Virus record (IMG/VR): IMGVR_UViG_3300032046_000001
Coordinates: 62,001-126,000 of that record
DNA: 64,000 nucleotides
Origin: a virus
Direction: 5' to 3' (one strand)
The position numbers and the translations under genes were made by a program. Of the stretch, positions 40,619 to 49,649 are shown piece by piece. The notes beneath the pieces were generated by a model. The model was not told the DNA's origin. It saw nothing but the letters and a program-made list of their open reading frames with translations, and ran no database searches. The first letter of the stretch is position 1; every line of letters starts with the position of its first letter.

Positions 40619-40913
40619 ATGTTCTGAATGTGGTTGGATAGGGACAGAAGAAAAAATGAAAATTGATTATTATAATGATAATAAAAATAATTGTAAAATT
40701 GTAATTTATAGATGTCCTAAATGTGATTGTTCATTACTTGAAGGTATACAAAAAATGAAATATAAATGTTCTGAATGTGGTTGGATTGGATATCGTGATG
40801 CTATGGATTGTGATGAGTGGTATAGTGATGATTATTCTGATTCTGATTATTGTCTGACAGAATGTCATAAATGGCAAGATTTAGAAGATTATGAAAAAGT
40901 AGAAAGGAACTAA
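40608..40913 (+). CDS. Double zinc-ribbon-like protein (101 aa)
   Basis: Two copies of [12 protein letters not shown] stand at residues 1-12 and 50-61, each followed by a second Cys pair or Cys/His ([18 protein letters not shown]). This shows an internal duplication of a small zinc ribbon. The rest is acidic. Probably binds protein or nucleic acid. Confidence 0.65.
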   Translation: MKYECSECGWIGTEEKMKIDYYNDNKNNCKIVIYRCPKCDCSLLEGIQKMKYKCSECGWIGYRDAMDCDEWYSDDYSDSDYCLTECHKWQDLEDYEKVERN

Positions 40914-40914
40914 A

Positions 40915-41232
40915 ATGAAAAATCCATTAACCAAAGAAGAACATGTCGAGTTATCAAAAAAATTATCAATCATTGCTCATAATTTAAATGAAATTACTCA
41001 AACATTGTATTCTCATTATAATACAACAAGTAAATTATATAAAACAATAAATAAATTAGATCCCAGAAATCCAAATGGATTATTTGGTGATTTGAGATGT
41101 TATCTGGATGATGAATGGTGTAAAATAATAAGTAATGGTGAAAATGATAAATATGGTTTTATTTATTATGCACTCGACAAAATATATGAGGAGTTAAATA
41201 AAGATGACACTACAAGAACGAATCAAGAATGA
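40915..41232 (+). CDS. Unknown 105-aa protein
   Basis: Helical N-terminal half (EEHVELSKKLSIIAHNLNEI, then TQTLYSHYNTTSK) with an aromatic, acidic second half. AAAGGAAC precedes the ATG; overlaps the YqeY-like gene by 29 bases. Function unknown. Confidence 0.55.
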   Translation: MKNPLTKEEHVELSKKLSIIAHNLNEITQTLYSHYNTTSKLYKTINKLDPRNPNGLFGDLRCYLDDEWCKIISNGENDKYGFIYYALDKIYEELNKDDTTRTNQE

Positions 41233-41611
41233 TTTAAATGAATCTATTAAAGCGAGAAATAAAGAAAAAACAAATATTTTAAAAGTTATATATGGCGAAC
41301 TTCAAAGACATGAAAAAAATTTAAATGATGAACAAGTTGAGGATGTTTTAAGAAAACTTATAAACGATGAAAAAGAGAATGTTGAAAGATTGAAAAAATC
41401 TGATATATATCATCAATATTTTTCACCATATTTACTCATATTAGAAAACTATGTACCACAACAAATATCTGAAGATGAAGTACGAAAGTGGATAATCGAT
41501 AATATCGATTTTTCTCAATATAAAAATAAAAATGAATCAATTAAAGTTGTCAAAACTAAATTTAAAAATTATGATGGAAAGATAATCAAGAAGATTATAG
41601 AACAATTATGA
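41204..41611 (+). CDS. YqeY/GatB-tail-like protein
   Basis: 135 residues of the GatB/YqeY domain: LQERIKNDLNESIKARNKEK then TNILKVIYGELQRHEKN near 2-38, DVLRKLINDEKENVERLKKS near 47-66, and LILENYVPQQISEDEVRKWI near 78-97. In GatB this domain contacts tRNA; stand-alone YqeY has no settled role. Found in some phages, possibly with tRNA-linked functions. Confidence 0.8.
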   Translation: MTLQERIKNDLNESIKARNKEKTNILKVIYGELQRHEKNLNDEQVEDVLRKLINDEKENVERLKKSDIYHQYFSPYLLILENYVPQQISEDEVRKWIIDNIDFSQYKNKNESIKVVKTKFKNYDGKIIKKIIEQL

Positions 41612-42243
41612 TTGAACTATCTAGAGAAGAAATTCTTTCTAAATATGTAGATCATTATAACTTAACACTTGAAATGAGAGAAGATTCAGATAAAATATAT
41701 GAAAATATTATCGATTTTGAATATAAAGATGATTATAAGTGGTGGAAAAAAATTATATTTCCTCTTAATACGATAGAGGATTTAGAATTCTGGCAGTACT
41801 GTAATATATTTGGAAAACCAACTCAAAATAGATTAACATATCATCCACAAATGTTTAAAATCAACTTTATACCGAAATATGAATATTTTATTATACCAAA
41901 AGTAAGATTTTGTACTTGGCCAACAAGCGATACACCACATGATTGTATGCCTCTTTATGAAAAAATTAGATTGGAATCACTAACTGCTATATTTAGAGAA
42001 ACCAATAATATAACTTTTATGAGAATACAACCAAAAACAATTATAAAAAAAATTGGTAATGTTTCTATTAAAAGAACTGAGCATGAACATATTATAGATT
42101 GTAATAAATTATTTGAAATTATGAATTATGAATTTAGATTTTTTAAATTTGAATTAACTGTTGATGGATTTGAGAAATTATACTCAGATAAAAGAATTGA
42201 TTTATCAAATAAAGAGTATATAATCAGAATGGAGAATGTATGA
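41608..42243 (+). CDS. Unknown 211-aa protein
   Basis: Alpha/beta protein with many aromatic residues (DDYKWWKKIIFPL, EFWQYCNIFGK, RFCTWPTSDTPHDCM). ATGA coupling on both sides. The position between YqeY-like and nuclease genes gives no clear hint. No family recognised. Confidence 0.6.
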   Translation: MIELSREEILSKYVDHYNLTLEMREDSDKIYENIIDFEYKDDYKWWKKIIFPLNTIEDLEFWQYCNIFGKPTQNRLTYHPQMFKINFIPKYEYFIIPKVRFCTWPTSDTPHDCMPLYEKIRLESLTAIFRETNNITFMRIQPKTIIKKIGNVSIKRTEHEHIIDCNKLFEIMNYEFRFFKFELTVDGFEKLYSDKRIDLSNKEYIIRMENV

Positions 42244-42728
42244 AACTCGTATTAAATGAATCTGATCAAGAATTGGCTAAGAAATTAGGTGAAGCTCGTA
42301 GATTAGAAAATAGAAAAAATGGAATTAAAGATCAAAAACGAACAACTAAATTAACATCAGAAGAAATAGATTTATATGGTATTGCCACTGAAATAGCTGT
42401 TGGTAGATACTTGGGATTACAACCCGATTTATCAATTCACTCAAGACATGGTGGACATGATTTAATTTCTGAGAATGGTGTTAAGATAGATGTTAAATAT
42501 ACATCAAGTCCAAAAGGTGATTTATTATTAATGCCAAGTAAGACACTGAAGGATGCTGATATTTATATTGTCTGTACTGGAAAGTTTCCAGTGTTTGAAG
42601 TTGCTGGATGGGCGAATGCAAAAGATGTAATTAAAAAAGAAAATATAACTGATCTTGGACATGGACCTGCCTATAAATATCCGAGATATAAACTATCTAA
42701 ATTGGAAACTTTAAGGAGTGAATTATAA
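42240..42728 (+). CDS. PD-(D/E)XK superfamily nuclease
   Basis: 162 residues. YGIATEIAVGRYLGLQ near 46-61 holds the first-helix Glu. GGHDLISENGVKIDVKYTSS near 77-96 is the core hairpin, with Asp and DVK as the metal and catalytic residues. IYIVCTGKFPVFEVAGWANA near 112-131 follows, as in restriction-type or Holliday-junction-type members. It probably cuts DNA; target unknown. Ends in one-base overlap with the next gene. Confidence 0.75.
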   Translation: MKLVLNESDQELAKKLGEARRLENRKNGIKDQKRTTKLTSEEIDLYGIATEIAVGRYLGLQPDLSIHSRHGGHDLISENGVKIDVKYTSSPKGDLLLMPSKTLKDADIYIVCTGKFPVFEVAGWANAKDVIKKENITDLGHGPAYKYPRYKLSKLETLRSEL

Positions 42729-43024
42729 TGTTTGATTGGTTTAGAGAACGCAGAGAAAAAAACAATATTAAAACAAAATTCTTGAAAGAACATGATCTTC
42801 CAAAATACTCTCCTGAAAGTGGAATACCATTAAGATGGAATATTGAAGTTATTCAAAATGGTCCATATGACACAAAAACAGGAGAACCACTTGGAGATTT
42901 TGAAGTGATTGTTAATCAAGTTTCACCAAGATTTAGTGAAATAATTATAGATAGAAGAGTATATGTTTATAATATAAAATCAAAGAAATTAGAAGTTGAT
43001 GATTCATATATTTGGACAGTATAA
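42728..43024 (+). CDS. Unknown 98-aa protein, tandem copy 1
   Basis: FRERREKNNIKTKFLKEHDL, YSPESGIPLRWNIEV and GPYDTKTGEPLGDFEV are repeated in the next gene. N-terminal helix then beta sandwich-like pattern. Function unknown. Confidence 0.6.
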   Translation: MFDWFRERREKNNIKTKFLKEHDLPKYSPESGIPLRWNIEVIQNGPYDTKTGEPLGDFEVIVNQVSPRFSEIIIDRRVYVYNIKSKKLEVDDSYIWTV

Positions 43025-43413
43025 TGTTTAAAAAAATTTTAGATTTCTTCAGAGATAAAAGAGAAGAAGAAGACATAAAAAAGAATTTTTTAAAAAATAA
43101 AGATACTCGTTTACCAAGATACTCCCCAATAACTGGTATAGAACTTAGATGGAATATTATATCTGATCAAAAAGGTCCATATGATATATATACTGGTAGA
43201 CCTATTGGAGAAATTACAGTTTGGGTACTACAAGAACCTCCAACACATGGAGAATTATTAAGAGATAATAGACACTATAAATATTCAGTATTAACAGGCA
43301 ATCTAACAACTGATGAAATATTCGAATGGAAATTTATTTTGAATGAAACATGGGATGAACTATGTTCAGAAGAAGGAAAAATACAACTTAGATATAAAGA
43401 GGATAATAAATGA
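43024..43413 (+). CDS. Unknown 129-aa protein, tandem copy 2
   Basis: Start at the TAATG overlap; an in-frame ATG 12 bases earlier lies in copy 1. FRDKREEEDIKKNFLKN, YSPITGIELRWNII and GPYDIYTGRPIGEITV show duplication of copy 1, with about 25 extra residues at the C-terminus. Function unknown. Confidence 0.6.
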   Translation: MFKKILDFFRDKREEEDIKKNFLKNKDTRLPRYSPITGIELRWNIISDQKGPYDIYTGRPIGEITVWVLQEPPTHGELLRDNRHYKYSVLTGNLTTDEIFEWKFILNETWDELCSEEGKIQLRYKEDNK

Positions 43414-44246
43414 ATACTGATCCATTAAATAAACGAATTATTTTAGCTCTTGATGTTAGTACCATTGATGAAGCTAAAAATATTGTAAATAAACTAAAAG
43501 ACAAAATTAAATTTTATAAAGTTGGACTTCAATTATTTTTAGTTGGTGGTACTGACTTTTTAAAGTGGTTAAAAGATAAAGATATAGATATTATGTTAGA
43601 TCTAAAATTCTTTGATATTCCCAGAACTATAGATTCTGCTATCAATCAAGTTCAAGAATACGCAAGATATTTAACTGTCCATTCTCAATGTAATATTTTA
43701 GACAAGATTGATGAAAAATACAGAAAGAAAATTTTAGGTGTTAGTGTATTAACATGTTTTAATGATATTGATATACAAGATGATTGTGGAATACACGACT
43801 ATCATTATAATATATCAGTAGATACGTTTGTTCGAAGAAGAGTTGTACAGGCATATAAAACAGGATGTGCAGGTGCTGTACTATCAGGATTGGAATTGGA
43901 AACTATCAGAGAGACATTGACATTTCAACGAAGAGTTTGGGACATACATAATCCTGATTTTGTTTTAATCACCCCAGGAATTCAATTAACCGAACAAAGA
44001 AATGATGATCAAAAAAGAGTTGTAACCATTGAAGAGGCTTTTAATAGTGGTGCTGATTATGTTGTTATTGGAAGACCGATATTAAAATCAGATGATATGA
44101 TTAAGACTATAGAATTGGCACAGGAACAAATATCAAAATGTGGTATTAAATTTGGTGTTGCTCAAGTTCCTGCTGTTGTTCATCATTTAGATGGAACAAT
44201 AATATTGGTTGATGATAACTATAATAAAGGTGAAAAAGTAAAATGA
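43410..44246 (+). CDS. pyrF: Orotidine 5'-phosphate decarboxylase
   Basis: 278-residue TIM barrel. IILALDVSTIDEAKNIV near 9-25, then FYKVGLQLFLVGG near 36-48, the catalytic DLKFFDIPRT near 63-72 (D-K-x-x-D), LTVHSQ, GVSVLTCF, and FVLITPGIQL then ADYVVIGRPILKSDDM near 210-225 follow type 1 ODCase order. Makes UMP from OMP. The C-terminus runs ~35 residues longer than usual (HHLDGTIILVDDNYNKG). With the PyrD-like protein it brackets PyrE, which is absent here. Confidence 0.92.
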   Translation: MNTDPLNKRIILALDVSTIDEAKNIVNKLKDKIKFYKVGLQLFLVGGTDFLKWLKDKDIDIMLDLKFFDIPRTIDSAINQVQEYARYLTVHSQCNILDKIDEKYRKKILGVSVLTCFNDIDIQDDCGIHDYHYNISVDTFVRRRVVQAYKTGCAGAVLSGLELETIRETLTFQRRVWDIHNPDFVLITPGIQLTEQRNDDQKRVVTIEEAFNSGADYVVIGRPILKSDDMIKTIELAQEQISKCGIKFGVAQVPAVVHHLDGTIILVDDNYNKGEKVK

Positions 44247-44509
44247 CAGATGAATTAAAAGAGTGTTTTGAAAATATTAAAGAATTTTTAGCTGAACAAG
44301 TTGGTGAAGTTGTTGATGACAAAACTTTCAATCATATGAAAGAATCAATGAAAAATATATTAACAGAACATGGAAAGTTAAATGAGAGTGTTGTGAATAT
44401 TGACTTAGATTATGATACTAAAGATAGATCTTTAAAGATACATATTCAGATACCAGATTTTGAAGCAACATATACTCTTAGAAATTTCACATTAGAGGAT
44501 GAAAATTGA
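44243..44509 (+). CDS. Unknown acidic 88-aa protein
   Basis: LKECFENIKEFLAEQVGEVV then a beta-rich end (SLKIHIQIPDFEATYTLRNF). ATGA coupling with pyrF and overlap with the next TTG start. No family recognised. Confidence 0.55.
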   Translation: MTDELKECFENIKEFLAEQVGEVVDDKTFNHMKESMKNILTEHGKLNESVVNIDLDYDTKDRSLKIHIQIPDFEATYTLRNFTLEDEN

Positions 44510-45492
44510 AAAATATAGCAGTATGTGGAGCGGGTTGGTGGGGAAAAAATCTAATTCGTAATTTTTATGAGTTGGGTTCTTTAGGTTTAATATGCGACTC
44601 AGATCCATTACGAAAAGAATATTATAAAAATTTATATCCAGATATTCCATTCACAAATGATTATAATTCAGTTCTAAATAATAAAAATATAAAAGCTGTT
44701 GTTATAGCAACTCCTGCTGAGACACATTATAATCTGGCAAAAGCAGCCCTAACAAATGATAAAGATGTTTTTGTAGAAAAACCTATATGTCTCGATACAA
44801 CAGAGGCTGAGAAATTAGTTGAACAAGCAGAGTGTATGAAGAAAATTTTAATGGTTGGACATGTACTTCAGTATCACCCTGCAATAACAAAATTAAAAGA
44901 GTTGATTGATACTAATTATTTAGGGAAAATAAATTATATTTATTCTAATAGATTGAATATTGGAAAAATAAGAACGAGTGAAAATGTGACACTATCATTT
45001 GCTCCTCATGATATATCGGTAATATTAATGTTATTAAATGATTATCCAATAAGTATTTATTCAACTGGCGGGACATATTTACAGAATAATATTGCTGATG
45101 TAACAATGACAACAATGAAATTTAGTTCAAATATTAATGCTCATATATTCGTTAGCTGGTTAAATCCGTTTAAAGAGCAAAAATTAGTTGTTATTGGTAG
45201 TGAAAGAATGATTGTATTTGATGACACAATAGAGAATAAATTAATTTCATACAATCACGAAATAAAATGGGAGAATCAAGTACCTATTATTAATAAAGCA
45301 AAAGGTGAAGTTATTGAAATTGAGAAATCAGAACCATTAAAGGAAGAGTGTAGACATTTTATAGAGTGTATTGAAAATAGACAACAACCTAAAACAAATA
45401 GTATGGAGGGATTACGTGTATTAAATATACTTCTATTATGTGATCACTCATTAAAAACTGGTTGTCAATTAAACGACTTAATGAAAATTTAA
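44506..45492 (+). CDS. Gfo/Idh/MocA-type NAD(P)-dependent sugar dehydrogenase
   Basis: TTG start overlapping the previous stop. KNIAVCGAGWWGKNLIRNFY is the Rossmann loop, AVVIATPAETHYNLAKAAL near 64-82 and DVFVEKPICLDTTEAE near 87-102 hold the catalytic EKP. GHVLQYHPAITKLKELID near 119-136 and FAPHDISVILMLL near 165-177 continue the family pattern. Closest in layout to WlbA/WbpB enzymes that oxidise UDP-GlcNAc uronate at C3. Could join WecB and the DegT protein in making an amino-sugar acid. Confidence 0.85.
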   Translation: MKNIAVCGAGWWGKNLIRNFYELGSLGLICDSDPLRKEYYKNLYPDIPFTNDYNSVLNNKNIKAVVIATPAETHYNLAKAALTNDKDVFVEKPICLDTTEAEKLVEQAECMKKILMVGHVLQYHPAITKLKELIDTNYLGKINYIYSNRLNIGKIRTSENVTLSFAPHDISVILMLLNDYPISIYSTGGTYLQNNIADVTMTTMKFSSNINAHIFVSWLNPFKEQKLVVIGSERMIVFDDTIENKLISYNHEIKWENQVPIINKAKGEVIEIEKSEPLKEECRHFIECIENRQQPKTNSMEGLRVLNILLLCDHSLKTGCQLNDLMKI

Positions 45493-45502
45493 GGAAAACT
45501 TT

Positions 45503-46810
45503 ATGCCAAATCCAAAAAAATATTATGTTCTAGACACTAATATTCTATTACAAGATCCAAATTCAATTTTTTCGTTTCAGGATAATTATATCATACTTCC
45601 ATTTGCGGTTATTGAAGAACTTGACCACATTAAAAAAGAACAAAGTGAAGTTGGTAGAAATGCTAGATGTGTCTCGAAGAAATTAGATGAGTTAAGAAAA
45701 ACAGGTAATTTAGCTGAAGGGGTTAAATTATCTACTGGTGGTATATTAAAGATTGAAACAAATAATACTTATATGCCTCCAATCGCAGTTCTTGATCCTG
45801 ATAAATTTGATAATAAAATATTAGCTGTCGCATATAATTTAAATAAAAATATTAAAAGTGTTGTTTTAGTCACTAATGATTTAAATTTAAGAATAAAAGC
45901 TGATACTCTGAAAGTAGAAGCTCAAGCATATGAAAAAGATGTTGTTGATCATACTCAGTTGTATGAAGAAAGTAGAACGCTACTTTTAGAGAGTTCCGAA
46001 ATCGATAAATTTTATAAGAATAAAAGATTGGAAACTTCAATTCAATCTTATCCAAATGAATTTTTTGTTTTGAAAAGTATTGATGAAACCAATCATTCTG
46101 GTTTAGCCAGATATATTAATGGAGCGTTGTATCCATTGAAATATGAAAATGAAAATGTATTTGATCTTAAAGCTAAAAATAAAGAGCAAAAATTTGCATT
46201 TGAATTACTATTAAATCCTGATATTAAAATAATCACATTAATTGGTTGTGCTGGAACAGGAAAAACGCTTGTTAGTCTTGCCACAGGACTTGAATTAGTT
46301 GTTAATCAAAATTTATATTCTAAATTATTGGTAACTAGACCCGTGGTTCCAATGGGCAACGATTTAGGATATCTCAAAGGAAGTAAAGAAGAGAAATTAA
46401 GACCTTGGATGCAACCTATTTATGATAATATGGAATTTTTATTTTCTAAAAATAATTCGAAAAAAAGAGCAAGTCAATTAGTAGATGAATTAATTGATTT
46501 TGGTCAGATAGAGTTAGAATGTCTAACTTATATACGAGGGCGTAGTATTCCACAACAATTTATAATTTGTGATGAAGCTCAAAATATTTCACTTCATATG
46601 ATTAAGACTCTTCTAACACGAATAGGAGAAGGAACCAAGATAGTTCTAACTGGTGATCCATCCCAGATTGATAATCCATATTTAGATTCTACAAATAATG
46701 GTTTATCTGTAGTTGTTAATAAACTTAGAAATGTAGATTTTGCTGGTCATGTAACACTGTTGAAATCTGAGAGAAGTAAAGTTGCTGAGATGTGTGCGAA
46801 GATGTTATAA
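45503..46810 (+). CDS. phoH: PIN-PhoH fusion ATPase (PhoH2 type)
   Basis: 435 residues. PIN RNase-like domain at 1-~150: YYVLDTNILLQDPNSIF with its metal Asp, PFAVIEELDHIK, and LVTNDLNLRIKA. PhoH ATPase at ~225-435: LIGCAGTGKTLVSLATG near 246-262 (Walker A) and QFIICDEAQNISLHMIKTLL near 353-372 (Walker B). LTGDPSQIDNPYLD is sensor-like. Such fusions act as RNA helicase plus nuclease. Start after AAGGAAAAC. Confidence 0.92.
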   Translation: MPNPKKYYVLDTNILLQDPNSIFSFQDNYIILPFAVIEELDHIKKEQSEVGRNARCVSKKLDELRKTGNLAEGVKLSTGGILKIETNNTYMPPIAVLDPDKFDNKILAVAYNLNKNIKSVVLVTNDLNLRIKADTLKVEAQAYEKDVVDHTQLYEESRTLLLESSEIDKFYKNKRLETSIQSYPNEFFVLKSIDETNHSGLARYINGALYPLKYENENVFDLKAKNKEQKFAFELLLNPDIKIITLIGCAGTGKTLVSLATGLELVVNQNLYSKLLVTRPVVPMGNDLGYLKGSKEEKLRPWMQPIYDNMEFLFSKNNSKKRASQLVDELIDFGQIELECLTYIRGRSIPQQFIICDEAQNISLHMIKTLLTRIGEGTKIVLTGDPSQIDNPYLDSTNNGLSVVVNKLRNVDFAGHVTLLKSERSKVAEMCAKML

Positions 46811-46868
46811 TATTAGATGAAGAAGATATAAATAAGAAAGAAAAATATTAAAGGAGTATTATATATAT

Positions 46869-47150
46869 ATGACTATTGAATTTAAAGAAAATAAAAATAC
46901 ATTAAAACTCTTAAATGAGAGACGAATGATTGAGTATATTTCAACTGTTATATCTAATAATGTTTTTAACTGTACTTTACCAGAAGCTGAATTAAAAATT
47001 ATTAATTTTATTTCAAACGTAATGAATAGGATGTATAGAAATAAAAATTTAATACCACTGGTTGAAACAGAGATTGATTATAATAGTGGTAAAATTTCAA
47101 TATGTTTTGATTTCTCAGATTATACGATGAGTTTTGATAAATATATATGA
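46869..47150 (+). CDS. Unknown 93-aa protein, paralogue of 34531
   Basis: ATG after AAAGGAGTATTATATATAT. RRMIEYISTVISNNVFNCTL and PEAELKIINFISNVMNRMY match the gene at 34531. C-terminal strand pair (KISICFDFSDYTMSF). The HNH gene that follows is coupled by ATGA. Function unknown. Confidence 0.6.
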   Translation: MTIEFKENKNTLKLLNERRMIEYISTVISNNVFNCTLPEAELKIINFISNVMNRMYRNKNLIPLVETEIDYNSGKISICFDFSDYTMSFDKYI

Positions 47151-47797
47151 AAATATTTAAAAATTTAGACTTACAAGATTTAGATGGTGAGATCTGGAAA
47201 GTTATAAAAGACTTTCCAGACTATTCTGTGAGTAATTTAGGTAGAGTTAAAAGTTTTAAATATGATAAAATAAATGGAAAAATAAGAAAACAACAAAAAA
47301 GTGATAAACATTTATTTCTTAGATTATGTAAAAATGGAAAACAAAAAAATAAAAAAATTCATATTTTAGAATTTGAATTTTTTAATAATTATAAATTAAA
47401 AGAAGATGAATGTGTTCATCATATTGATTTTAATCCAGAAAATAATATTTTAAATAATTTAATAATAATGCCAAAATCAGAGCATATTAAATTACATATG
47501 ACTGGAAAAGTATTTTCGGAAAAACATAAAAATAAAATGAGTGAAAATCATATTGGAATGAAAGGAAAATATCATTCTAAAGAAACAAAAAAATTAATGA
47601 GTATTAGTAGAATAATTAGTGGAAAACAAAAAGGTGAAAATAATCCAAGTCACAAATTAACAGAAGAACAAGTAATTCAAATTAAATTATTATTAAAAGA
47701 AGGTATATTAACTCAACAAGAAATAGCTGATATATTTGGAGTTGACAGAAAAACTATTTCGAATATAAAAACTGGAAGAACTTGGTATTATATATGA
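47147..47797 (+). CDS. NUMOD4/HNH homing endonuclease
   Basis: NUMOD4 near 10-55 (WKVIKDFPDYSVSNLGRVKS), HNH core HHIDFNPENNILNNLIIM near 91-108, NUMOD3 units near 125-165, and HTH LTQQEIADIFGVDRKTISNI. The tail from EEQVIQIKLLLKEGILTQ is nearly identical to that of the HNH gene at 63211, pointing to recent exchange. Coupled on both sides; no leader. Confidence 0.9.
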   Translation: MKIFKNLDLQDLDGEIWKVIKDFPDYSVSNLGRVKSFKYDKINGKIRKQQKSDKHLFLRLCKNGKQKNKKIHILEFEFFNNYKLKEDECVHHIDFNPENNILNNLIIMPKSEHIKLHMTGKVFSEKHKNKMSENHIGMKGKYHSKETKKLMSISRIISGKQKGENNPSHKLTEEQVIQIKLLLKEGILTQQEIADIFGVDRKTISNIKTGRTWYYI

Positions 47798-48807
47798 AAA
47801 CATTCTGGTTATTTAGAACAGACTTAAAAATATTAGAAGATTACCATCAATATAATAATTTAGAGGATTTTGAAAATCACTGTTGGGATTTTTATTTAAC
47901 ACAGTGTTTGTGGTTATTAAGAAATACAGAGATTGAAAAAGTTATTATTTGGAGATTAATAAAATATCAAAAAGATGATATAATATTTGAACTTCCAAAT
48001 AAAAAATTATTTATTCAAAAATTTGTTTCAAATTTTGATAAATGTTTTAAATACAAATCTCCAGTGATCTCTTTTTGGCGTGGTGGATTTCCAGAATATG
48101 ATAATACCATTCAAAAGAAACCAAATCATTTTGGAACTAAATTATATCTTGGAGCATCAAAACGAAAATATCCAAGTTCAAAAGGACTCTATAACAAAAT
48201 ATTAGTTGAAGCTGATGAAGATTTAAAAAAGAACTGTATTACATTTTATAAGATTGGACCGCCTAAAATATTTTTCCCAATAGAAAATTCAGAAAAAAAA
48301 CACGATATTTGTTGGCCTAATAACTTTACACAGTTAAAATTTAAAGGACAAGAATATTTTATTTCTCAGATATCAAAATCAAAGTTCTTGAAAACTCTAA
48401 AGATTGTTCATGTGGGTAATGAACAAGATGTTGGAAAAAGATTGTGTCGAAAATATAAAGTGGATAATATCGAATTTATCGGTAGAAAAAATAGACACGA
48501 ATTAAATGAATATTTAAATCATTCTAAATTCGGATTAGTTACATCTAACCTGAACGATGGCTGTCCAAGAATCAGCACTGAAATATTAGCGACTGGATGT
48601 CCGTTGTTAATAAGAGATAAGACCAGATTATTAAATTATTATAAATTAAAGAGTGTCCGAATTTTTGATGATAGTAATTTAGAAACAGTGTTTATGAAAT
48701 CATTTCAAAAGTATGATGATTTAAGACAAAAAAATTTAGAATATTTAAAAAATGAATTTAGTTTTGATGTGATCTGTCAAAAAAATTTAAATTTATGGTC
48801 AATATAA
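47794..48807 (+). CDS. GT-B glycosyltransferase (GT4-like)
   Basis: 337 residues starting at the ATGA overlap with the HNH gene. LKIVHVGNEQDVGKRLCRKY opens the C-terminal Rossmann domain; NRHELNEYLNHSKFGLVTSN then GCPRISTEILATGCPLLIRD near 254-273 gives the donor-site helix and loop. The N-terminal domain has WRGGFPEYDN. Donor and acceptor unknown. It stands apart from the main sugar island. Confidence 0.72.
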   Translation: MKTFWLFRTDLKILEDYHQYNNLEDFENHCWDFYLTQCLWLLRNTEIEKVIIWRLIKYQKDDIIFELPNKKLFIQKFVSNFDKCFKYKSPVISFWRGGFPEYDNTIQKKPNHFGTKLYLGASKRKYPSSKGLYNKILVEADEDLKKNCITFYKIGPPKIFFPIENSEKKHDICWPNNFTQLKFKGQEYFISQISKSKFLKTLKIVHVGNEQDVGKRLCRKYKVDNIEFIGRKNRHELNEYLNHSKFGLVTSNLNDGCPRISTEILATGCPLLIRDKTRLLNYYKLKSVRIFDDSNLETVFMKSFQKYDDLRQKNLEYLKNEFSFDVICQKNLNLWSI

Positions 48808-48819
48808 AGAAAGGGTTTT

Positions 48820-48969
48820 ATGAAAAAAAATAAGAAAATTATCATCAAAAAAATTAATCAAATGGATTTGAGTGATATTGAAAAACGTCTTGGGAAGCTA
48901 TCAGGGAGTGAAGAATCACTATACTATCAACATCTTCAAGATAGAAAATTTGAATTAGAAAAAAGTTAA
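48820..48969 (+). CDS. Small basic helical protein (49 aa)
   Basis: Read directly: ATG after AAAGGGTTTT. KKNKKIIIKKINQMDLSDIE and HLQDRKFELEKS are strongly charged. Last gene of the long + strand run before a terminator. Function unknown. Confidence 0.5.
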   Translation: MKKNKKIIIKKINQMDLSDIEKRLGKLSGSEESLYYQHLQDRKFELEKS

Positions 48970-49004
48970 AAAAATATAATAGCTGGATGTGGGACTACAA
49001 CATA

Positions 49005-49047
49005 TTTCACAGGAACTGATAAATTTTAAATATCAGTTCCTGTGAAA
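49005..49047. terminator. Bidirectional terminator
   Basis: TTTCACAGGAACTGATA (49005-49021) pairs perfectly with TATCAGTTCCTGTGAAA (49031-49047) around AATTTTAAA, between convergent genes ending at 48969 and 49063. Confidence 0.85.
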
Positions 49048-49062
49048 TCCCAGAAATTAATA

Positions 49063-49389
49063 TTATTCTGGGTCGTTATCGTTGATGGGTTTGAAAGTAA
49101 TATAATTATAAAGATCCAGACCTAATGGTATAATGATAATATCGTCACTATCACAGGTTCTTGTTTTTGATGGTACTGGAATGGATTCAAAAGATAGTGT
49201 TTGATGTTTCTTTAATATATCAAGTTCGTCTACTGTTAGAGCGGTCGTGTTCCACATCCACATGATATTATCACAATGGTTGGTAATACTAATATATTTA
49301 ATATAACCAACTTCGTGTTTTAGTACAACGTTTATCGCATGATCTTTTGGTGGGATAAAGGAACTATTTTGATTTAATATATAAATCAT
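49063..49389 (-). CDS. Unknown 108-aa protein
   Basis: ATG seven bases after AGGAG (a TTG two codons earlier is too close). Beta-rich soluble protein with CDNIMWMWNTTALTVDELDI in the middle. Last gene of the second - strand membrane-protein array. No family recognised. Confidence 0.6.
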   Translation of the reverse strand: MIYILNQNSSFIPPKDHAINVVLKHEVGYIKYISITNHCDNIMWMWNTTALTVDELDILKKHQTLSFESIPVPSKTRTCDSDDIIIIPLGLDLYNYITFKPINDNDPE

Positions 49390-49391
49390 TT

Positions 49392-49472
49392 TCAATCTCC
49401 TGTTAATTTAATATATGTAACAATCAAACCGACGAACCATATCAATAGTGCCAACATCTCAAAATATTTCAA
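49392..49472 (-). CDS. Micro membrane protein (26 aa)
   Basis: TTG start nine bases after AGGAG. KYFEMLALLIWFVGLIVTYI is a single membrane helix and the frame stops at the binding site of the next gene. Such short hydrophobic peptides are easy to overcall, but spacing and coupling support it. Confidence 0.4.
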   Translation of the reverse strand: MKYFEMLALLIWFVGLIVTYIKLTGD

Positions 49473-49485
49473 TGATTAATTACTC

Positions 49486-49563
49486 CTACTGTTTTTTTAT
49501 TGGACGAAATGTACAGTAACTAAGAATAAGAATCACAATTAACCAACCAATAATTCGTATCAC
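49486..49563 (-). CDS. Micro membrane protein (25 aa)
   Basis: GTG start after AAAGGATAAG. RIIGWLIVILILSYCTFRPI is one hydrophobic helix with a possible lipobox-like Cys. The stop is 13 bases before the next start. A further unassigned hydrophobic frame without an obvious start lies just upstream (49567-49650). Confidence 0.4.
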   Translation of the reverse strand: MIRIIGWLIVILILSYCTFRPIKKQ

Positions 49564-49649
49564 ACCTTATCCTTTCTGTGGATGAATAAACATGAAGATC
49601 ATACATCCTACCAAAATTATAAATACAATATATTTTAATATAGAGATGT

